Shown: positions 54,894-63,939, counted from the stretch's first letter. The stretch is DNA of 64,000 bases from Aminobacterium mobile DSM 12262 (GCF_000526395.1 NZ_JAFZ01000001.1:744001-808000), one strand, 5' to 3'. The notes: generated by a model not told the origin, from the letters alone. Numbers and translations are program-made.

Positions 54894-56045
54894 ATGAGTG
54901 AAATTAGGCATCTAGTTGGAGAAGCCCTCTCCGAGATTATAGAAACAGCAAGAAGCGGAGGGCCTTGTATTCCTGTCGGTCTTATGGCTATGGGCAGTGA
55001 GCATGGTTCAGAAGAGCTGGCATGTGCCGGTCTTCTGGCTCAGAACCAATACCCTGGCGTAAAAGTAGTAATGATAGGCCCTAAAGTCGAGGGGTACGAA
55101 ACTCTAGATTGGATTGAGACCGAAGCATGTGAGGCCGATGTATCTGAAGCCATGGAAAAAGCCCTGAAAGAGGGAACGATTCAGGGAGCTGTTGCCATGC
55201 ACTATCCTTTCCCCATGGGAGTTACAACTATCGGTCGTGTAGTAACGCCTGCGAAAGGAAAAGACATGATCATTGCCTCTTCAACAGGAACTTCGGCCAT
55301 TCATCGTGTGGAAGCAATGGTTAGAAATGCCATCTACGGTATAGCTGTGGCTAAATCTATAGGGAAGAAAAATCCCACTGTGGGTATTTTGAACGTAGAG
55401 GGAGCTCAGCTTGTTTTCAGAGCTTTAAACCAACTCAAGGAAAAGGGATATGATATTACCTTTGGTACGAGTATCCGTAAAGATGGCGGTTCTGTCCTTC
55501 GAGGAAACGATATTTTAGCGGGAGCTGTAGATGTATGTGTTACAGATACATTGACAGGTAACGTATTGATGAAGGTCTTCTCTTCTTTCAATACTGGCGG
55601 TTCCTATGAGGCGCTTGGTTGGGGATATGGTCCTTCCGCCGGAGAAGGTTGGCCCCACGTGATCTCCATTATCTCCAGAGCTTCTGGTGCTCCTGTAATT
55701 GCCAACGCCTTGGCTTTCAATGCAGCAGCTGTTCGAGGGAAACTTCCTGCCCTTGTTGCAGATGAAATGGCACGGGCCAAACGTGCTGGGCTTGACGATA
55801 TAATTGCAGCTCTTCAACCTAAACCAGCCGCAGCGGAGGAGACAGTGACCCCTCCCCCGGCAGAGCCTACTGATGATGAGATTCATGGAATAGACGTCCT
55901 TTCCATAGAAGATGCAGTACGGGCTCTTTGGAAAGAGAAAATATATGCTGAATCTGCCATGGGATGCACAGGGCCAGTGGTAAAGCTTCCAGCAAAATAT
56001 ACCGAGAAAGCGAAGGAAATATTGAAAGCTAACGGATATCTCTAA
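54894..56045 (+). CDS. grdD: Glycine reductase component C alpha subunit GrdD
   Basis: 383 residues. The main domain resembles PlsX phosphate acyltransferases (MAMGSEHGSEELACAGLL, IGPKVEGYETLDW); a Pro/Glu-rich linker (about residues 310-330) joins a C-terminal segment with ESAMGCTGPVVKL, whose cysteine is likely the acyl carrier. It transfers the acetyl group to phosphate, giving acetyl phosphate for ATP synthesis by acetate kinase. I use the ATG at 54894 after GAGGTGACC; the GTG at 54885 is within that site. A terminator follows. Confidence 0.95.
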   Translation: MSEIRHLVGEALSEIIETARSGGPCIPVGLMAMGSEHGSEELACAGLLAQNQYPGVKVVMIGPKVEGYETLDWIETEACEADVSEAMEKALKEGTIQGAVAMHYPFPMGVTTIGRVVTPAKGKDMIIASSTGTSAIHRVEAMVRNAIYGIAVAKSIGKKNPTVGILNVEGAQLVFRALNQLKEKGYDITFGTSIRKDGGSVLRGNDILAGAVDVCVTDTLTGNVLMKVFSSFNTGGSYEALGWGYGPSAGEGWPHVISIISRASGAPVIANALAFNAAAVRGKLPALVADEMARAKRAGLDDIIAALQPKPAAAEETVTPPPAEPTDDEIHGIDVLSIEDAVRALWKEKIYAESAMGCTGPVVKLPAKYTEKAKEILKANGYL

Positions 56046-56092
56046 AAAACGATAAAATTTAGAAATTAGCTATCAATAACGAATAAACGCTG

Positions 56093-56129
56093 AGCGGGGA
56101 AACATTTTAATGTTTTCCCGCTTTTTTTG
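56093..56129 (+). terminator. Rho-independent terminator of the grd operon
   Basis: AGCGGGGAAACATT (56093-56106) pairs with AATGTTTTCCCGCT (56109-56122), with one G-T wobble, followed by seven T residues. Confidence 0.93.
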
Positions 56130-56160
56130 TTTGTCAAAAGTGATATAATTTTTACAGTTT

Positions 56161-56337
56161 TTAGATTGTTTTAAATCTAACAATAAATAGGAGGTGATAG
56201 AAGCTTCAGAATAAACTGGATTCCCGCTCTTTGTTTTCTTTGCACTAGGTAATGTGTAAGAGGGAATTGAACGTGAAGGGACTGAGCGCAGGAGCGCATG
56301 CGTTTCAATTCTTATAACGGAAGGGGGAATTGCATCA
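56161..56337 (+). promoter_or_regulatory. Structured, possibly switching leader RNA of the AGCS symporter gene
   Basis: A small hairpin TTAGATT / AATCTAA lies at 56161-56180. GAATTGAACG (56264-56273) can pair with CGTTTCAATTC (56301-56311), enclosing a GCGC-AGGA-GCGC hairpin (56286-56297). The octamer GGGAATTG occurs at 56262-56269 and again at 56325-56332, overlapping the ribosome binding site, so CAATTC (56306-56311) can pair with either copy. TTCC..CTCTT (56221-56231) can also pair with AAGAGGGAA (56258-56266). The alternative pairing looks like a translational switch. No known class was recognised; a TATAAT lies at 56144-56149. Confidence 0.5.
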
Positions 56338-57729
56338 ATGGAAGCTGTTATGAAGTTAAATGGGGTATTGAATGGAATCGTGTGGGGGCCGTGGATGTTG
56401 GCTCTATTGGTAGGTACAGGAATCTATTTAACTCTTATTCTTGGCTTCCCTCAAGTTCGGTATTTTGTTCTTATGTTTCGTGAGGTTTTTGGTAATATTG
56501 GGAAGAAAAAGGAAGGGGAAGGGGCTATTTCTTCCTTTGCGGCTCTTTCTACAGCTTTGGCTTCTACTGTAGGAACTGGAAATATTGCTGGTGTAGCTAC
56601 AGCTCTTCACCTTGGAGGTCCAGGCGCTCTCTTCTGGATGCTTATATCGGCTGTCTTTGGCATGACCACCAAAATGTGCGAAGTTACCCTGGCTGTTCGG
56701 TTCAGAGAAAAAGATTCTATTGGCAACTGGCGTGGTGGCACCATGTACATTTTGGATAAAGGTGCCGGCCAGAAGTGGTTGGCGTGGCTCTTCGCTCTTT
56801 TCGCTTTCCTTGCCTCTTTTGGCATTGGTTGTGCAGTTCAAGCGAACTCTACCGCAGAAGGTTTTTTCCTTGGTTTTGGTATTCCCCATATGTGGTCCGG
56901 AATTGTAGTCGCTATTCTTACGGCCCTCGTTATTGTAGGAGGACTTAAACGAATTTCTGATGTAACCACATATCTCGTTCCCTTTATGGCTATTTTCTAC
57001 ATTATAGGAAGTGTAATTGTTATTGCAGTTCACGCCTCAGCAGTTCCTGCGGCTATTAGTTCGGCTATTAAATATGCCTTTAGCGATCCCATGGCTATGC
57101 CTGGTGCTGTAGCAGGATGGACAGTTAAGCTAGCGCTCACAAAAGGTATTGCTCGTGGTGTCTTCTCCAACGAAGCTGGTTTGGGATCTGCTCCCATGGT
57201 TCACGCCACAGCCATTGTGGATCATCCTGTACGTCAGGGTATGTATGGTCTCTTCGAAGTCTTTACTGATACGATTATTATCTGCTCTCTTACGGCCCTT
57301 ACTATTATAACCAGCGGTGTTCTTACGGGGCAACCAGAATTATCGGGCGCTCAGTTGACGCTCTCCGCTTTCAGATCGGTTCTTGGCGGAACGGGGACTG
57401 TAATTCTCTCCATTGGATTGGCCCTCTTTGCTTTTTCCACGATTCTTGGATGGTACTGGTATAGTGAAACAGCTGGCGCATATATTTTTGGGCCTAAAGT
57501 TATTCCAATACTAAAAGGTCTTTGGATTGTTTTTATATTCCTTGGAGCGGCTGGTGGAACTCTTCTTGGTGATGCCTCATCCTTCCTTACGAACCTTTGG
57601 GACCTCTCTGATACTCTCAATGGCCTTATGGCTGCTCCCAACCTTGTAGCGTTGCTGCTGCTCTCCAATGAGCTTCGTCGACTTGTTAAAGATTTTGATG
57701 CAAAGAGAAAGTCTGGAGAATTACAATAA
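56338..57729 (+). CDS. Alanine/glycine:cation symporter (AGCS) family protein
   Basis: 463 residues with about ten or eleven membrane helices. ALSTALASTVGTGNIAGVAT and FWMLISAVFGMTTKMCEVTL are AGCS signatures; FSNEAGLGSAPMVHATA is the conserved loop. Members take up alanine or glycine with Na+ or H+. Its place directly after the glycine reductase operon and before alanine racemase supports either substrate. The ATG follows AAGGGGG at ten bases. It has its own terminator after the gene and a structured leader before it. Confidence 0.95.
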   Translation: MEAVMKLNGVLNGIVWGPWMLALLVGTGIYLTLILGFPQVRYFVLMFREVFGNIGKKKEGEGAISSFAALSTALASTVGTGNIAGVATALHLGGPGALFWMLISAVFGMTTKMCEVTLAVRFREKDSIGNWRGGTMYILDKGAGQKWLAWLFALFAFLASFGIGCAVQANSTAEGFFLGFGIPHMWSGIVVAILTALVIVGGLKRISDVTTYLVPFMAIFYIIGSVIVIAVHASAVPAAISSAIKYAFSDPMAMPGAVAGWTVKLALTKGIARGVFSNEAGLGSAPMVHATAIVDHPVRQGMYGLFEVFTDTIIICSLTALTIITSGVLTGQPELSGAQLTLSAFRSVLGGTGTVILSIGLALFAFSTILGWYWYSETAGAYIFGPKVIPILKGLWIVFIFLGAAGGTLLGDASSFLTNLWDLSDTLNGLMAAPNLVALLLLSNELRRLVKDFDAKRKSGELQ

Positions 57730-57767
57730 TTTTTTATGTATAGTATTTCTCTAAAATTGTGTTAAAT

Positions 57768-57807
57768 AAAAGAGAGCAGGAGCGAAGTAGGATCCCTGCT
57801 CTCTTTT
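57768..57807 (+). terminator. Rho-independent terminator after the AGCS gene
   Basis: AAAAGAGAGCAGG (57768-57780) pairs perfectly with CCTGCTCTCTTTT (57795-57807). The T run is within the right arm. Confidence 0.9.
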
Positions 57808-57831
57808 CAAGAAGGAAAGGTTCTTTTAAAA

Positions 57832-58965
57832 ATGGGGGTAATGGCGATGTCTCTTCGTTTAACATGTATGGAGGTTAATCTCGCCAATATTCAGGCCAAC
57901 TTTAAAGCCATTCGGAAACACATAGGGACGAGACCTCAGATTTTTGCAGTTGTAAAAGCTGATGCGTATGGACATGGTGCTATAAAAGTCTCAAAGGCAC
58001 TTATAGAAGCTGGATGTCAACGATTTGCTGTAGCTACTCCCGACGAAGCTATAGAGCTTCGAGAAGCAGGGATTAACGATCCTGTGCTTGTTTTAGGTCC
58101 TTCTCCTTATTATGCAGCTAAAGAATATGTGCATTACGATATAGCAGCAGCCTGTACTGATATGAATTTTGCTAAAGCTATGAGTCAGGAAGCTGTGAAT
58201 CAGGGGAAAACGGCATTGCTTCATTTAAAAATTGATACAGGGATGGGGCGGATTGGTTTTTTCCCAGAAGAAATGCAGGAAGTGATTGATGAAATTATTA
58301 GATTGCCTGGTATTAAAATAGAGGGTCTTTTTACCCACTTTGCTACAGCAGATGAAAAAAGGTTGGATTTTACAGAGTTTCAATTCTCTCAATATATGAA
58401 AGTCTACCATTTATTTGAAAATAGAGGAGTTGGAATACCCCTTCGCCATGTTTGTAATAGTGCGGGCATTCTTCATTCTCCTGAGAAATATTTGGATGCT
58501 GTGAGGCCGGGAGTCATTCTTTATGGAATGTGGCCTTCAGAAGAGTGCGTTCGCCCTATTGATCTCAAACCGACTTTTGAGGTCAAGACATCAGTTGCCT
58601 TAGTTCGAGAAGTTCCTTCGCATAGTGGAATTGGGTACGGGCTTCGCTATATGACTCGCGGAAGAGAAAAAATAGCCGTATTGCCAATAGGGTACGCTGA
58701 TGGCTACTCAAGGGCTTTGTCCATGAAAATACCTGCTCTTATACATGGTAAAAAGGTGCCTATTGTAGGAAATATCTGTATGGACCAGATGATGATTGAT
58801 GTTACAGGTATAGACGATGTAAAAGTGGGAGACGAAGTAGTGCTTATCGGACGTCAAGGAAACGAGGTCATTACGCCAGAGGAGATAGCTTGCGCGCGAA
58901 ATACTATTAACTACGAAGTTCCAATTATGTTCCTTAAACGAGTTCCTCGGGTATATAATGCCTGA
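57832..58965 (+). CDS. alr: Alanine racemase
   Basis: 377 residues. AVVKADAYGHGAIKVSKALI holds the PLP lysine (residue 42), VCNSAGILH, GIGYGLRYMTRG the catalytic Tyr region and GNICMDQMMIDVT the substrate-binding Met/Asp segment. It supplies D-alanine for peptidoglycan or, in reverse, L-alanine for catabolism. The ATG at 57832 has AAGGAAAGG about twelve bases upstream; ATGs at 57841 and 57847 are alternatives. A large hairpin structure follows the gene. Confidence 0.95.
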   Translation: MGVMAMSLRLTCMEVNLANIQANFKAIRKHIGTRPQIFAVVKADAYGHGAIKVSKALIEAGCQRFAVATPDEAIELREAGINDPVLVLGPSPYYAAKEYVHYDIAAACTDMNFAKAMSQEAVNQGKTALLHLKIDTGMGRIGFFPEEMQEVIDEIIRLPGIKIEGLFTHFATADEKRLDFTEFQFSQYMKVYHLFENRGVGIPLRHVCNSAGILHSPEKYLDAVRPGVILYGMWPSEECVRPIDLKPTFEVKTSVALVREVPSHSGIGYGLRYMTRGREKIAVLPIGYADGYSRALSMKIPALIHGKKVPIVGNICMDQMMIDVTGIDDVKVGDEVVLIGRQGNEVITPEEIACARNTINYEVPIMFLKRVPRVYNA

Positions 58966-59055
58966 TCTTGAAAGTGTAAAAATAGAAGAAATCTCAGTGG
59001 AAAGGTGAAGCAACTTTTCTTTAGAAGATTTGTTTTAAAAAAGAGATTTATTGAG

Positions 59056-59142
59056 AAGGCTGGATGTCAATGAAGTGCACCTCCAAATGCTGGATTTTCT
59101 GTCCTGCTTTTGGGGTGCATTTTATAAATTCTAGCCTTTTTT
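59056..59142 (+). terminator. Two-tier hairpin between alr and transketolase, ending in a T run
   Basis: AAGGCTGG (59056-59063) pairs with CTAGCCTT (59131-59138); inside it TGCACC-T-CCAAA (59076-59087) pairs with TTTGGGGTGCA (59109-59119) with a bulged T. Six T residues end at 59142. It could be an elaborate terminator or the 3' end of a small RNA. The rest of the 58966-59219 gap is AT-rich, with a TATAAT at 59176-59181. Confidence 0.6.
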
Positions 59143-59219
59143 GTATTGCTGGTACCATTGATGTAAAAAAATAGTTATAATCAAACGAAGTTATATTCAT
59201 GAAGGAGGCTTCTTTATCT

Positions 59220-61163
59220 ATGACAAATTACCAACCCTCCCTGCGCGGGTTTTCTGTAGAGACTCTATCTTGCAAGGATATTACATCTCTTGAAGAGATG
59301 GCTCGACAAGCGAGAATCAACGTTTTAACTATGGTTGCTTTGGCAGGAAGTGGCCACCCGGCAGGGTCCCTTTCCAGTATGGATATGTATCTCATGACGT
59401 ATGGTGTTGCAAATCTTACCCCCGAAAATTGTAACAACGTAGATCGCGATTATGTTGTAGTAAGCCATGGGCATACCTCGCCTGGAGCATATTCTGCTTT
59501 GGCGGCTTGGGGTTTTTTCGATCCCTTGGACGCTGCGGCTAATTTCCGTCTTTGTGCCAGCCCTTTCCAGGGCCATGTAGAGCGTGAAGTACCAGGCATT
59601 GATTGGGGAAGCGGGAACCTCGGGCAGGGATTAGCTGCTGGCGTGGGCTTTGCTTTAGCTCAAAAAGCACGCCAGCATAACGGTCGAGTCTTTGTCCTTC
59701 TTGGCGACGGAGAACAGACGAAGGGGCAGGTCGCAGAGGCAAGGCGTGTAGCGGTAAAGGAGGGGCTCTCCAATATCACAGCCCTGATAGATTACAACCA
59801 TATTCAGATATCGGGACGTACAGAAAATGTTATGCCGGCTGATGTTCGGGCTCTTTGGGAGGCAGATGGCTGGGGAGTTCTCGAGTGTGATGGACATTCC
59901 TTTACAGAGCTTTACGCAGCTCTTCGAGATGGAGCCTCTGACGGGGTTCCTACAGCCATCATATGTCATACGCTTATGGGGAAGGGCGTTTCTTTTATGG
60001 AGGGCATTCCAGATTATCATGGAAAAGCTCCAAATATGGAACAGTATCGTCAGGCGGTTGTAGAGCTCGGAGGAGATCCTCATTTTATTGATGAAGTTCG
60101 CCCCCGACGCGGAAACCCTCTCCCTCTCGGGCGAGAGGTACCGCCAGCCCAGTCAACTCTATGTGTAGGTGAGCCTCGAACCTATTCCCCCACAGAAAAG
60201 ACAGATAACCGGTCAGCTTTTGGACATGCCCTCGCTGATATTGGAGCTAGAAACTATGAGAAGAAGGGAGGAACACCTCTTCTTGTTTTCGATTGTGACC
60301 TTGCCGGATCGGTGAAAACTGATGGATTTGCTAAGGCATGCCCTCATTGGTTTATACAGGCTGGCATTCAGGAACATGGTACAGCTACTATGGCAGGGGC
60401 AGCCTCTGTAGCGGGGGTTTCGAGCCTTTGGGCGGATTTTGGAGTTTTCGGACTCAGCGAAGTTTACAATCAGCAGCGTCTCAACGATATTAATAAGACT
60501 GGGTTGAAGTTGGCCCTCACTCATGTAGGTCTTGATGTGGGAGAAGATGGAATGACCCATCAGGCTATTGATTATATTGGACTGTTGCGCAACATGTTCG
60601 GTTGGAAACTTGTAGTACCAGCTGATCCCAACCAAACAGACCGTGCTACTCGCTGGGCCTTTACAGAGCCTGGTAACGTGTGTCTTGCCATGGGGCGGAG
60701 CAAGCTCCCCACTCTTGTTGATGAGGAAGGACTTCCAATTTTTGCGGGAAATTATTCTTTTGAATATGGGAAGGCTGTAAAAATAAGAGATGGGAAAGAT
60801 GGGGCTATCTTTGCTTTAGGGGCAATGACATGGCGAGCTCTGGAAGCGTGGAACATTTTAAGGGAAAAGGGCATTACGGTAAAGATTTTCTCAGTGTCCT
60901 GCCCTCTTCATATAGATACGGAAGCTCTTAAAGAGGCATGTTCTACAGGTGCTGTGATAACGGCAGAGGACCATCACTATCAAAGTGGTCTCGGAGCTGC
61001 TACCGCTTTCGCCATGGCTCAGGAGCATCTCTTCGCTTCTTTCCTGCCTCTTGGAGTTTGGCGATACGGAGATTCAGGGAAGTCTGACGACGTATTCAAC
61101 CATATGGGTTTAAACAGCACTTCCATTGCGAGTAGAGTTGAAGAGGTTCTTTCTAAAAAATAA
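59220..61163 (+). CDS. tkt: Transketolase, single chain
   Basis: 647 residues. ALAGSGHPAGSLSSMDMYLM and VVVSHGHTSPGAYSAL are in the N-terminal thiamin-diphosphate domain; LGDGEQTKGQVAEARRVAVK with DYNHIQISG is the GDG-N metal site; GIQEHGTATMAGAASVAGV is the pyrimidine-domain Glu region. It interconverts pentose phosphates. I start at the ATG at 59220 after AAGGAGG; the ATG at 59199 overlaps that site. Many Synergistetes and clostridia split this protein in two; here the halves are one chain. The stop overlaps the queH ATG (TAATG). Confidence 0.92.
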   Translation: MTNYQPSLRGFSVETLSCKDITSLEEMARQARINVLTMVALAGSGHPAGSLSSMDMYLMTYGVANLTPENCNNVDRDYVVVSHGHTSPGAYSALAAWGFFDPLDAAANFRLCASPFQGHVEREVPGIDWGSGNLGQGLAAGVGFALAQKARQHNGRVFVLLGDGEQTKGQVAEARRVAVKEGLSNITALIDYNHIQISGRTENVMPADVRALWEADGWGVLECDGHSFTELYAALRDGASDGVPTAIICHTLMGKGVSFMEGIPDYHGKAPNMEQYRQAVVELGGDPHFIDEVRPRRGNPLPLGREVPPAQSTLCVGEPRTYSPTEKTDNRSAFGHALADIGARNYEKKGGTPLLVFDCDLAGSVKTDGFAKACPHWFIQAGIQEHGTATMAGAASVAGVSSLWADFGVFGLSEVYNQQRLNDINKTGLKLALTHVGLDVGEDGMTHQAIDYIGLLRNMFGWKLVVPADPNQTDRATRWAFTEPGNVCLAMGRSKLPTLVDEEGLPIFAGNYSFEYGKAVKIRDGKDGAIFALGAMTWRALEAWNILREKGITVKIFSVSCPLHIDTEALKEACSTGAVITAEDHHYQSGLGAATAFAMAQEHLFASFLPLGVWRYGDSGKSDDVFNHMGLNSTSIASRVEEVLSKK

Positions 61164-61720
61164 TGAATCTGGAAAAAAAGAAGGTATTGCTTCATATTTG
61201 TTGTGCTCCTGATGCGACCATCCCCTGGCCTGCGTTGGCAGAAGAAGGGTATGATGTTACAGGATACTTTTATGGCCATAATATCCATCCTGTAGAGGAA
61301 TATATCCAGCGCAGAGTGGCTGTGGAACGCCTTGCCTCTCTGCTTTCTTGCCCTGTAGTTATAGAGGAATACAATCCGGAAGAATGGTTTCGTAAAGGAG
61401 CTTTATTAGCTCATGAGCCAGAGGGAGGGTATCGTTGTGCTCTCTGTTTTACCCTTCAGCTTCTGGGCGCGGCTCAGGCTGCTTTGCAGAATAAGTGTTC
61501 TTTTCTCTGTACCACCTTGACCATCAGTCCTCATAAAGATCCAATACGAATTAATAACATTGGTGAAGGTGTGGCCAGACGTTACGGTTTAACTTGGCTT
61601 CATCGCGTGTGGAGAAAAAATAACGGCTTTGTTCGGTCAGTTCAAGCAAGTCGAGCCATGAGGCTTTATAGGCAATCCTATTGTGGGTGTCTCTATAGCT
61701 TGCGAAAGGAAGGGAGATGA
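61163..61720 (+). CDS. queH: Epoxyqueuosine reductase QueH
   Basis: 185 residues. HICCAPDATIPWPALAEEGY at the N-terminus with an adjacent Cys pair, YRCALCFTLQLLGAA and SYCGCLYSL near the C-terminus are the DUF208/QueH cysteines that hold a 4Fe-4S and a second metal. QueH reduces epoxyqueuosine in tRNA and replaces QueG in many anaerobes. It starts within the transketolase stop and is followed closely by the AIR-synthase-like gene. It fits with queD and folE2 at 35127-36261. Confidence 0.93.
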   Translation: MNLEKKKVLLHICCAPDATIPWPALAEEGYDVTGYFYGHNIHPVEEYIQRRVAVERLASLLSCPVVIEEYNPEEWFRKGALLAHEPEGGYRCALCFTLQLLGAAQAALQNKCSFLCTTLTISPHKDPIRINNIGEGVARRYGLTWLHRVWRKNNGFVRSVQASRAMRLYRQSYCGCLYSLRKEGR

Positions 61721-61725
61721 CCTCC

Positions 61726-62703
61726 ATGGAGAGTGAAGGCAAGCCATTATCAGTGGGCAAGCTTCCTCCAGATATTCTCGAACGCCACATATTGCAATAC
61801 TCCGGAGCCTTTCGCCCCGACGTTCTCGTGGGTCCTGGCATAGGAGAAGATGCCTCCCTCATCCGTTTCCCGGAAGGGAAATTACTGGCAGTGGCGTCTG
61901 ATCCTATAGTGGGAGCTACGACGGGGGCCGGGACGTTCCTGGTTCATATCAATGCTAATGATATAGCATGTAAGGGAGGGGATCCGGCCTATTTTATTGT
62001 TACTCTCATTATACCGGTAGAGATGGGACTCCCTTTTGCGACGTCGGTAATGGAAGAAATAGATACGGCATGTAAGGAGTTGGGGATTGCGGTTATAGGC
62101 GGACATACGGAGTTTACCGACCGCTATAAAAAACCTGTAATAGTAGGAACAATGCTAGGTCCAACCTCATATCTTTACCGTGCTACAGATATTCGTCCTG
62201 GAGATGGGGTTATTATGACGAAACATGCGGGCCTTGAAGGCATGTCTATTCTTGCCCATGACAGACCAGATCTGTTACAGAGAGTGCTTTCAACTTCAGA
62301 GATAGAGACAGTAGCTTCATGGCTCTCATCTGTTTCTATTCTTGAGGATGCACAGACAGTCCGTGATTTGGCCCGCTTTATGCACGACCCTACAGAAGGA
62401 GGTCTTTTCGGAGGGCTTGCAGAAATTTGCCGTTTAAGTGGTCTGGGGCTGGAACTTCAGGCAGAGGCGATACTGGTGCACCCTCTTACCCGAAAAGTAC
62501 ACAAAACTCTTCAGTTCGATATTTTTCATCTCATATCTTCTGGTGTTCTTGTAGTGGTTGTTCCAGAAGAGCATATATCTACGGCTTTGAAGCGATTTGA
62601 AAAACGGAATATTCCATCAGCCTTTATAGGCACCGTAGTAGAAGGGCCTGGAAATTGTCGTTTCGACACCACAGAGGAACTTTGGCGGCTGCTGGATTTA
62701 TAA
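61726..62703 (+). CDS. AIR synthase family protein, HypE-like, lacking the terminal cysteine
   Basis: 325 residues. GPGIGEDASLIR, HINANDIACKGGDPAYFIVT and MHDPTEGGLFGGLAEI are typical of the PurM/AIR-synthase fold and closest in form to HypE. HypE ends in PRIC, but this protein ends WRLLDL with no terminal cysteine, so cyanide-ligand synthesis is unlikely. Paralogues of this type are widespread in clostridia and their function is not established. I take the ATG at 61726, after AAGGAAGGGAG; the ATG at 61717 overlaps that site and the queH stop. Confidence 0.8.
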   Translation: MESEGKPLSVGKLPPDILERHILQYSGAFRPDVLVGPGIGEDASLIRFPEGKLLAVASDPIVGATTGAGTFLVHINANDIACKGGDPAYFIVTLIIPVEMGLPFATSVMEEIDTACKELGIAVIGGHTEFTDRYKKPVIVGTMLGPTSYLYRATDIRPGDGVIMTKHAGLEGMSILAHDRPDLLQRVLSTSEIETVASWLSSVSILEDAQTVRDLARFMHDPTEGGLFGGLAEICRLSGLGLELQAEAILVHPLTRKVHKTLQFDIFHLISSGVLVVVVPEEHISTALKRFEKRNIPSAFIGTVVEGPGNCRFDTTEELWRLLDL

Positions 62704-62717
62704 ATAGGAGGGATTTC

Positions 62718-63824
62718 GTGATAACGGACAATGTTCTCAATAGGACAGAGCGTTTACGACAACAGATGAACTCTATGGGGCTTGATGCCGTTGTTTTGAT
62801 GGTTTCTGAAGGAGCCAACTGGCAGAGTGTCTATTACATTTCTGGCTTCAGGGGAAGCAGTTCCGGGGTGGTGGTAACTGAAAAGGACGCATTCCTCATT
62901 ACTGACGGGCGCTATCTTTCTCAGGCTTCGGAACAGTCACCCTATACTTTAGTGACGCAGGGATCTCGCACGATGCTTGAAGCTGTATGTGAGCTTTTAA
63001 AGGATCAAAAATGTCATCGAATCGGTGTGGAAAAAGATATAGTCTCCATTAGAAATTTTGAGAAAATGAGCGCTATTATGTCTCTTGTAGAGTGGTATGA
63101 TACCTCCTCTATCCTGCCTCTTCTACGCAGAACAAAAGATTCCTCAGAGGTAGACTCTATTCGAAAGGCTGGACAGATTGCCAGCGATGCATATCGGGAG
63201 GTTTTGGGGCACGTGTCTTTGGGCATGACAGAAAAAGAGTTCGAGGCCCTTCTTGAATATACAGTTAAGAAACTTGGAGCAGAGGGCGGGTGGGGGAACC
63301 ATAACTTTATAGTGGCTTCTGGCGCTCGTAGCGCACTGCCCCATGGAGCACCTACCGACAAGGCCTTTCAGAGCGGGGATTGGGTGACTGTAGATTTTGG
63401 AGCCATGGTGAACGGGTATCTTTCTGACATTACAAGGAACTTTTGTTTGGGAGCTCCCAATGAGAAGGCCAGAGAAATCGAGAGCCTGTTGCTTCGAGCT
63501 CACAGAGAAGCTGCACTGGCCTTGAAACCTGGCGTGAGTGGACGAGATATTGATGCTATCGCACGTCGAATTATTGTCGAAGAGGGGTATGGGGAGCAAT
63601 TCTCTCATGGCCTCGGCCATGCTCTTGGCCTTGAAATTCATGAAAATCCAAGGCTATCTCCTCTCTCTCATGATATTCTTCAGGTTGGCGATGTGGTAAC
63701 AGTAGAGCCTGGCGTCTACTTCCCTGGCGTTGGCGGTATGCGTATTGAAGACGATTACCTTATTACAGAAACAGGAGCAGAGCGGATATCTGGCGATCTT
63801 CAGCAAGAATTAGCAGTTCTTTAG
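62718..63824 (+). CDS. M24 family Xaa-Pro aminopeptidase
   Basis: 368 residues. An N-terminal creatinase-like domain (about residues 1-130) precedes the pita-bread domain with DFGAMVNGYLSDITRN (two metal Asp), HGLGHALGLEIHE (metal His), VEPGVYFPGVGGMRIEDDY (two metal Glu). It removes N-terminal residues preceding proline, which supports peptide fermentation. The GTG at 62718 follows AATAGGAGGG; the frame opens upstream inside the previous gene. Confidence 0.93.
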   Translation: MITDNVLNRTERLRQQMNSMGLDAVVLMVSEGANWQSVYYISGFRGSSSGVVVTEKDAFLITDGRYLSQASEQSPYTLVTQGSRTMLEAVCELLKDQKCHRIGVEKDIVSIRNFEKMSAIMSLVEWYDTSSILPLLRRTKDSSEVDSIRKAGQIASDAYREVLGHVSLGMTEKEFEALLEYTVKKLGAEGGWGNHNFIVASGARSALPHGAPTDKAFQSGDWVTVDFGAMVNGYLSDITRNFCLGAPNEKAREIESLLLRAHREAALALKPGVSGRDIDAIARRIIVEEGYGEQFSHGLGHALGLEIHENPRLSPLSHDILQVGDVVTVEPGVYFPGVGGMRIEDDYLITETGAERISGDLQQELAVL

Positions 63825-63833
63825 TTCGAAAAG

Positions 63834-63921
63834 AATGGAGTTTGGGGAGGGATGGACTTATTCCAAGTTGCTTTTTTAATAAGGCCATAGATATAATGAA
63901 CGTGAATTCTGAAACTCCATT
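63834..63921 (+). repeat. Inverted repeat flanking the rubredoxin promoter
   Basis: AATGGAGTTT at 63834-63843 and AAACTCCATT at 63912-63921 are perfect inverted copies 68 bases apart, with a T run after the second. They could form a long-loop terminator for upstream transcription, with the promoter in the loop. Confidence 0.45.
63868..63897 (+). promoter_or_regulatory. Promoter of the rubredoxin gene
   Basis: TTGCTT at 63868-63873 and TATAAT at 63892-63897 are spaced by 18 bases, 43 bases ahead of the rubredoxin ATG. Confidence 0.65.
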
Positions 63922-63939
63922 TTTAAGGAGGGGGACCAT

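Noticed and set aside
56275-56300. SAM-I-like segment (GAAGGGACTGAGCGC) in the AGCS leader
   Set aside because: The GGCAACC and other SAM-I core elements are missing, and the downstream gene is not in methionine metabolism.
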